A stretch of DNA of 64,000 nucleotides from JBBIOU01 sp037443205. Its GTDB lineage: Bacteria > Bacteroidota > Bacteroidia > Flavobacteriales_D > UBA2798. The notes below the pieces were generated by a model that was not told the origin of the DNA, did not search any database, and worked only from the letters and a program-made list of their open reading frames with translations. The position numbers and the translations under genes are program-made. Below, in pieces: positions 62,749 to 64,000 of the stretch. The DNA lies in the NCBI GenBank assembly GCA_037443205.1, contig JBBIOU010000015.1, positions 18,164-82,163 of the forward strand. Direction: 5' to 3'. Every line of letters begins with the position of its first letter. The stretch's first letter is position 1.

Positions 62749-63699
62749 TCAAAAACGGGGTGTTTCTATTACCGGCCTTGAACTTAACTGAAGATGCTGG
62801 AATATCAGCATGATTTCATGTGAGCCCCGGGAATAGCTCCCTAACTGACCCCAGTTAAAATCGTATGCATAGGCCAGCTTGAACATCGGGGTAATCTGAA
62901 AATTAATCAAACCTATCAGCTCTTTGCTGGTTCTGAATGAAAAACCTCCCCCTACTTTCTTGTTGTATACCACCTGGGCATTCAAATCTATTTGCATGGG
63001 CGCTCCGCTTACCTGCTTGATTAACGTAGAAGGATTTAAATCCCACTTATCGCTCAGGGCTATGCTGTAGCCTGCTTGCAGATAATAATGCAGATTCTCG
63101 GGGTTAAAACTGGTCTTGCCTTTGTATGCATTGTCGTAAACTATCTTGTTCTCCAATAAATTGGGAATAGCAAATCCTACGTAAAACTTGGGCGTAAAAT
63201 AGTATATCCCAAACTTGCTGTTGGGCATGGTAAACGTGGGGGTATTTGCACTGAATACAGGATCGTTCTCCTGGATGGTCTCTACTCCCGCCAAATTGCT
63301 TTGTATCATGCTTACCGTGGCCGATAACCCAAAGTTTAAGTATTTGTTTAACCCTACTTTTAATCTGTATGCAAATAATCCCGAAAACTCAAAGTTCTTG
63401 TTTACTCCTATCTTATCGTGCATGATGGTACCGCCTACCGTAGCTTTGCCACTCCCCAAAGGCTTGTTCAAATTTATTCCCATCGTGGCTGGGGCTCCGC
63501 TCATCCCGGTCCATTGGTTGCGGTAAAACATCGCTCCGTTTAATGCATTGCTGTTGCCGGCTGCCGCTGGGTTTATAAATGTATGGTGCAGCATATACTG
63601 CGATACGTTAAACTGGTTCTGTCCGTAACTCCATACACTTATACATATAACGCTAATTAATAAAAGCTTTTTCTTATTCATAATAAATGGTTTTTTCAT
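62749..63699 (-). CDS. PorP/SprF family type IX secretion protein
   Basis: A 316-residue barrel protein; signal peptide after MNKKKLLLISVICISVWSYGQ (start 63699, or ATG 63681), then the family core NQFNVSQYMLHHTFINPAAAGN, YRNQWTGMSGAPATMGINL and a C-terminal SRGSHEIMLIF. It lies between the T9SS cargo gene (17 bp upstream) and the PorE-like gene, an arrangement common in Bacteroidetes. It is more distant from the two other PorP proteins here. Confidence 0.93.
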   Translation of the reverse strand: MKKPFIMNKKKLLLISVICISVWSYGQNQFNVSQYMLHHTFINPAAAGNSNALNGAMFYRNQWTGMSGAPATMGINLNKPLGSGKATVGGTIMHDKIGVNKNFEFSGLFAYRLKVGLNKYLNFGLSATVSMIQSNLAGVETIQENDPVFSANTPTFTMPNSKFGIYYFTPKFYVGFAIPNLLENKIVYDNAYKGKTSFNPENLHYYLQAGYSIALSDKWDLNPSTLIKQVSGAPMQIDLNAQVVYNKKVGGGFSFRTSKELIGLINFQITPMFKLAYAYDFNWGQLGSYSRGSHEIMLIFQHLQLSSRPVIETPRF

Positions 63700-63716
63700 T
63701 TTTTTTTATTATACCT

Positions 63717-64000
63717 TTATTTCCTCCTTAATTCTATGTATCCGTTCTTGCCTTTTTCTTCGGCATTTAACTTTAATATGTAAAAGTACGTGCCGTCTAC
63801 TACCTCATCCCCTACCAGCTTTAACGTGGTGGTGTTGCTCTCGCCTTTCCAGTTATTCTGATATGGCTTCGCACTGTATACCAATCCGCCCCAGCGGTTG
63901 TATATGTATAACTCGTTCTCTGGATACTTCTCTATCCCTAATATCACAAACTCATCGTTTATCCCGTCTCCGTTCGGACTGAATCCGTCTGGGATGACAA
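63717..64000 (-). CDS. T9SS cargo protein, C-terminal end only (gene continues beyond window)
   Basis: The frame is open to the window edge; the GTG at 63947 is internal. The ~94 residues seen are a complete type B gliding-motility C-terminal domain: PDGFSPNGDGINDEFV, IYNRWGGLVYSA, then ...IELRRK at the end. The cargo domain lies outside. The gene is followed 17 bp later by its PorP partner. Confidence 0.9.
   Translation of the reverse strand, partial: VIPDGFSPNGDGINDEFVILGIEKYPENELYIYNRWGGLVYSAKPYQNNWKGESNTTTLKLVGDEVVDGTYFYILKLNAEEKGKNGYIELRRK

Noticed and set aside
1..64000. tRNA, rRNA or other classical RNA genes
   Set aside because: I looked through all intergenic stretches and saw no cloverleaf or conserved rRNA segment; short ncRNAs cannot be excluded by eye.

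Overview
The window is chromosomal DNA of a bacterium of the phylum Bacteroidetes (Bacteroidota), outside the gut Bacteroidales. It is AT-rich. Shine-Dalgarno sequences are weak or absent, and many genes have the phylum's TAnnTTTG promoter element a short way upstream. Other phylum markers are gliding-motility/type IX secretion (T9SS) C-terminal domains, PorP/SprF proteins, a CarboxypepD-type TonB-dependent receptor, YfhO, DUF4286 and a MukBEF-like condensin. TAT-independent metabolic genes such as tryptophan dioxygenase, acyl-CoA dehydrogenase and MeaB suggest a free-living aerobic heterotroph. I see no rRNA, tRNA, CRISPR array, insertion sequence or prophage.

Layout. 1-590 is the end of a T9SS cargo protein. 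831-4330 is a hisG-hisD-hisC operon behind a His-rich leader peptide and attenuator. 4400-13230 runs rightward: a TonB-dependent receptor, then YfhO, a GT2 glycosyltransferase, a GPSL-motif protein, an unknown protein and meaB. 13362-20514 holds a LysM/M23 peptidase, glmM, tryptophan 2,3-dioxygenase, anmK, an acyl-CoA dehydrogenase, a PAP2-like membrane protein and a DUF4256 protein. 21002-25399 is a three-gene condensin operon (SMC-like ATPase, kleisin-like, kite-like), the most system-like cluster here. 25423-35329 carries a patatin/barrel protein, an unknown anchored protein, rpsP-rimM-trmN6, a NhaD/ArsB-type transporter with a 32-residue companion ORF, and a cystathionine beta-synthase with a metal-receptor-fold protein.

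35393-46136 is a T9SS surface region: two cargo/PorP pairs, fabI and a small secreted protein. One cargo gene has six SprB-type repeats and a one-base frameshift. 46220-51659 is the leftward cluster serS-lipoprotein-TPR-DUF4286-ksgA and rplU-rpmA. 52735-58392 is a complete tripartite RND efflux operon. 58549-60647 is an M24 aminopeptidase plus an alpha/beta hydrolase. 60706-64000 is a third T9SS block (cargo, PorP, PorE-like OmpA protein) with visibly higher GC.

Between genes there is a dispersed palindromic repeat family (ends AACCCAAAT/ATTTGGGTT) with two long copies and two or three shorter ones, and a second short repeat shared by the 3' end of hisC and the promoter region of the cystathionine beta-synthase gene. 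The observations most worth following are the his attenuator, the condensin operon with palindromes upstream, the tandem palindromes before the NhaD-like gene, the repeat family and the frameshifted SprB-like gene.
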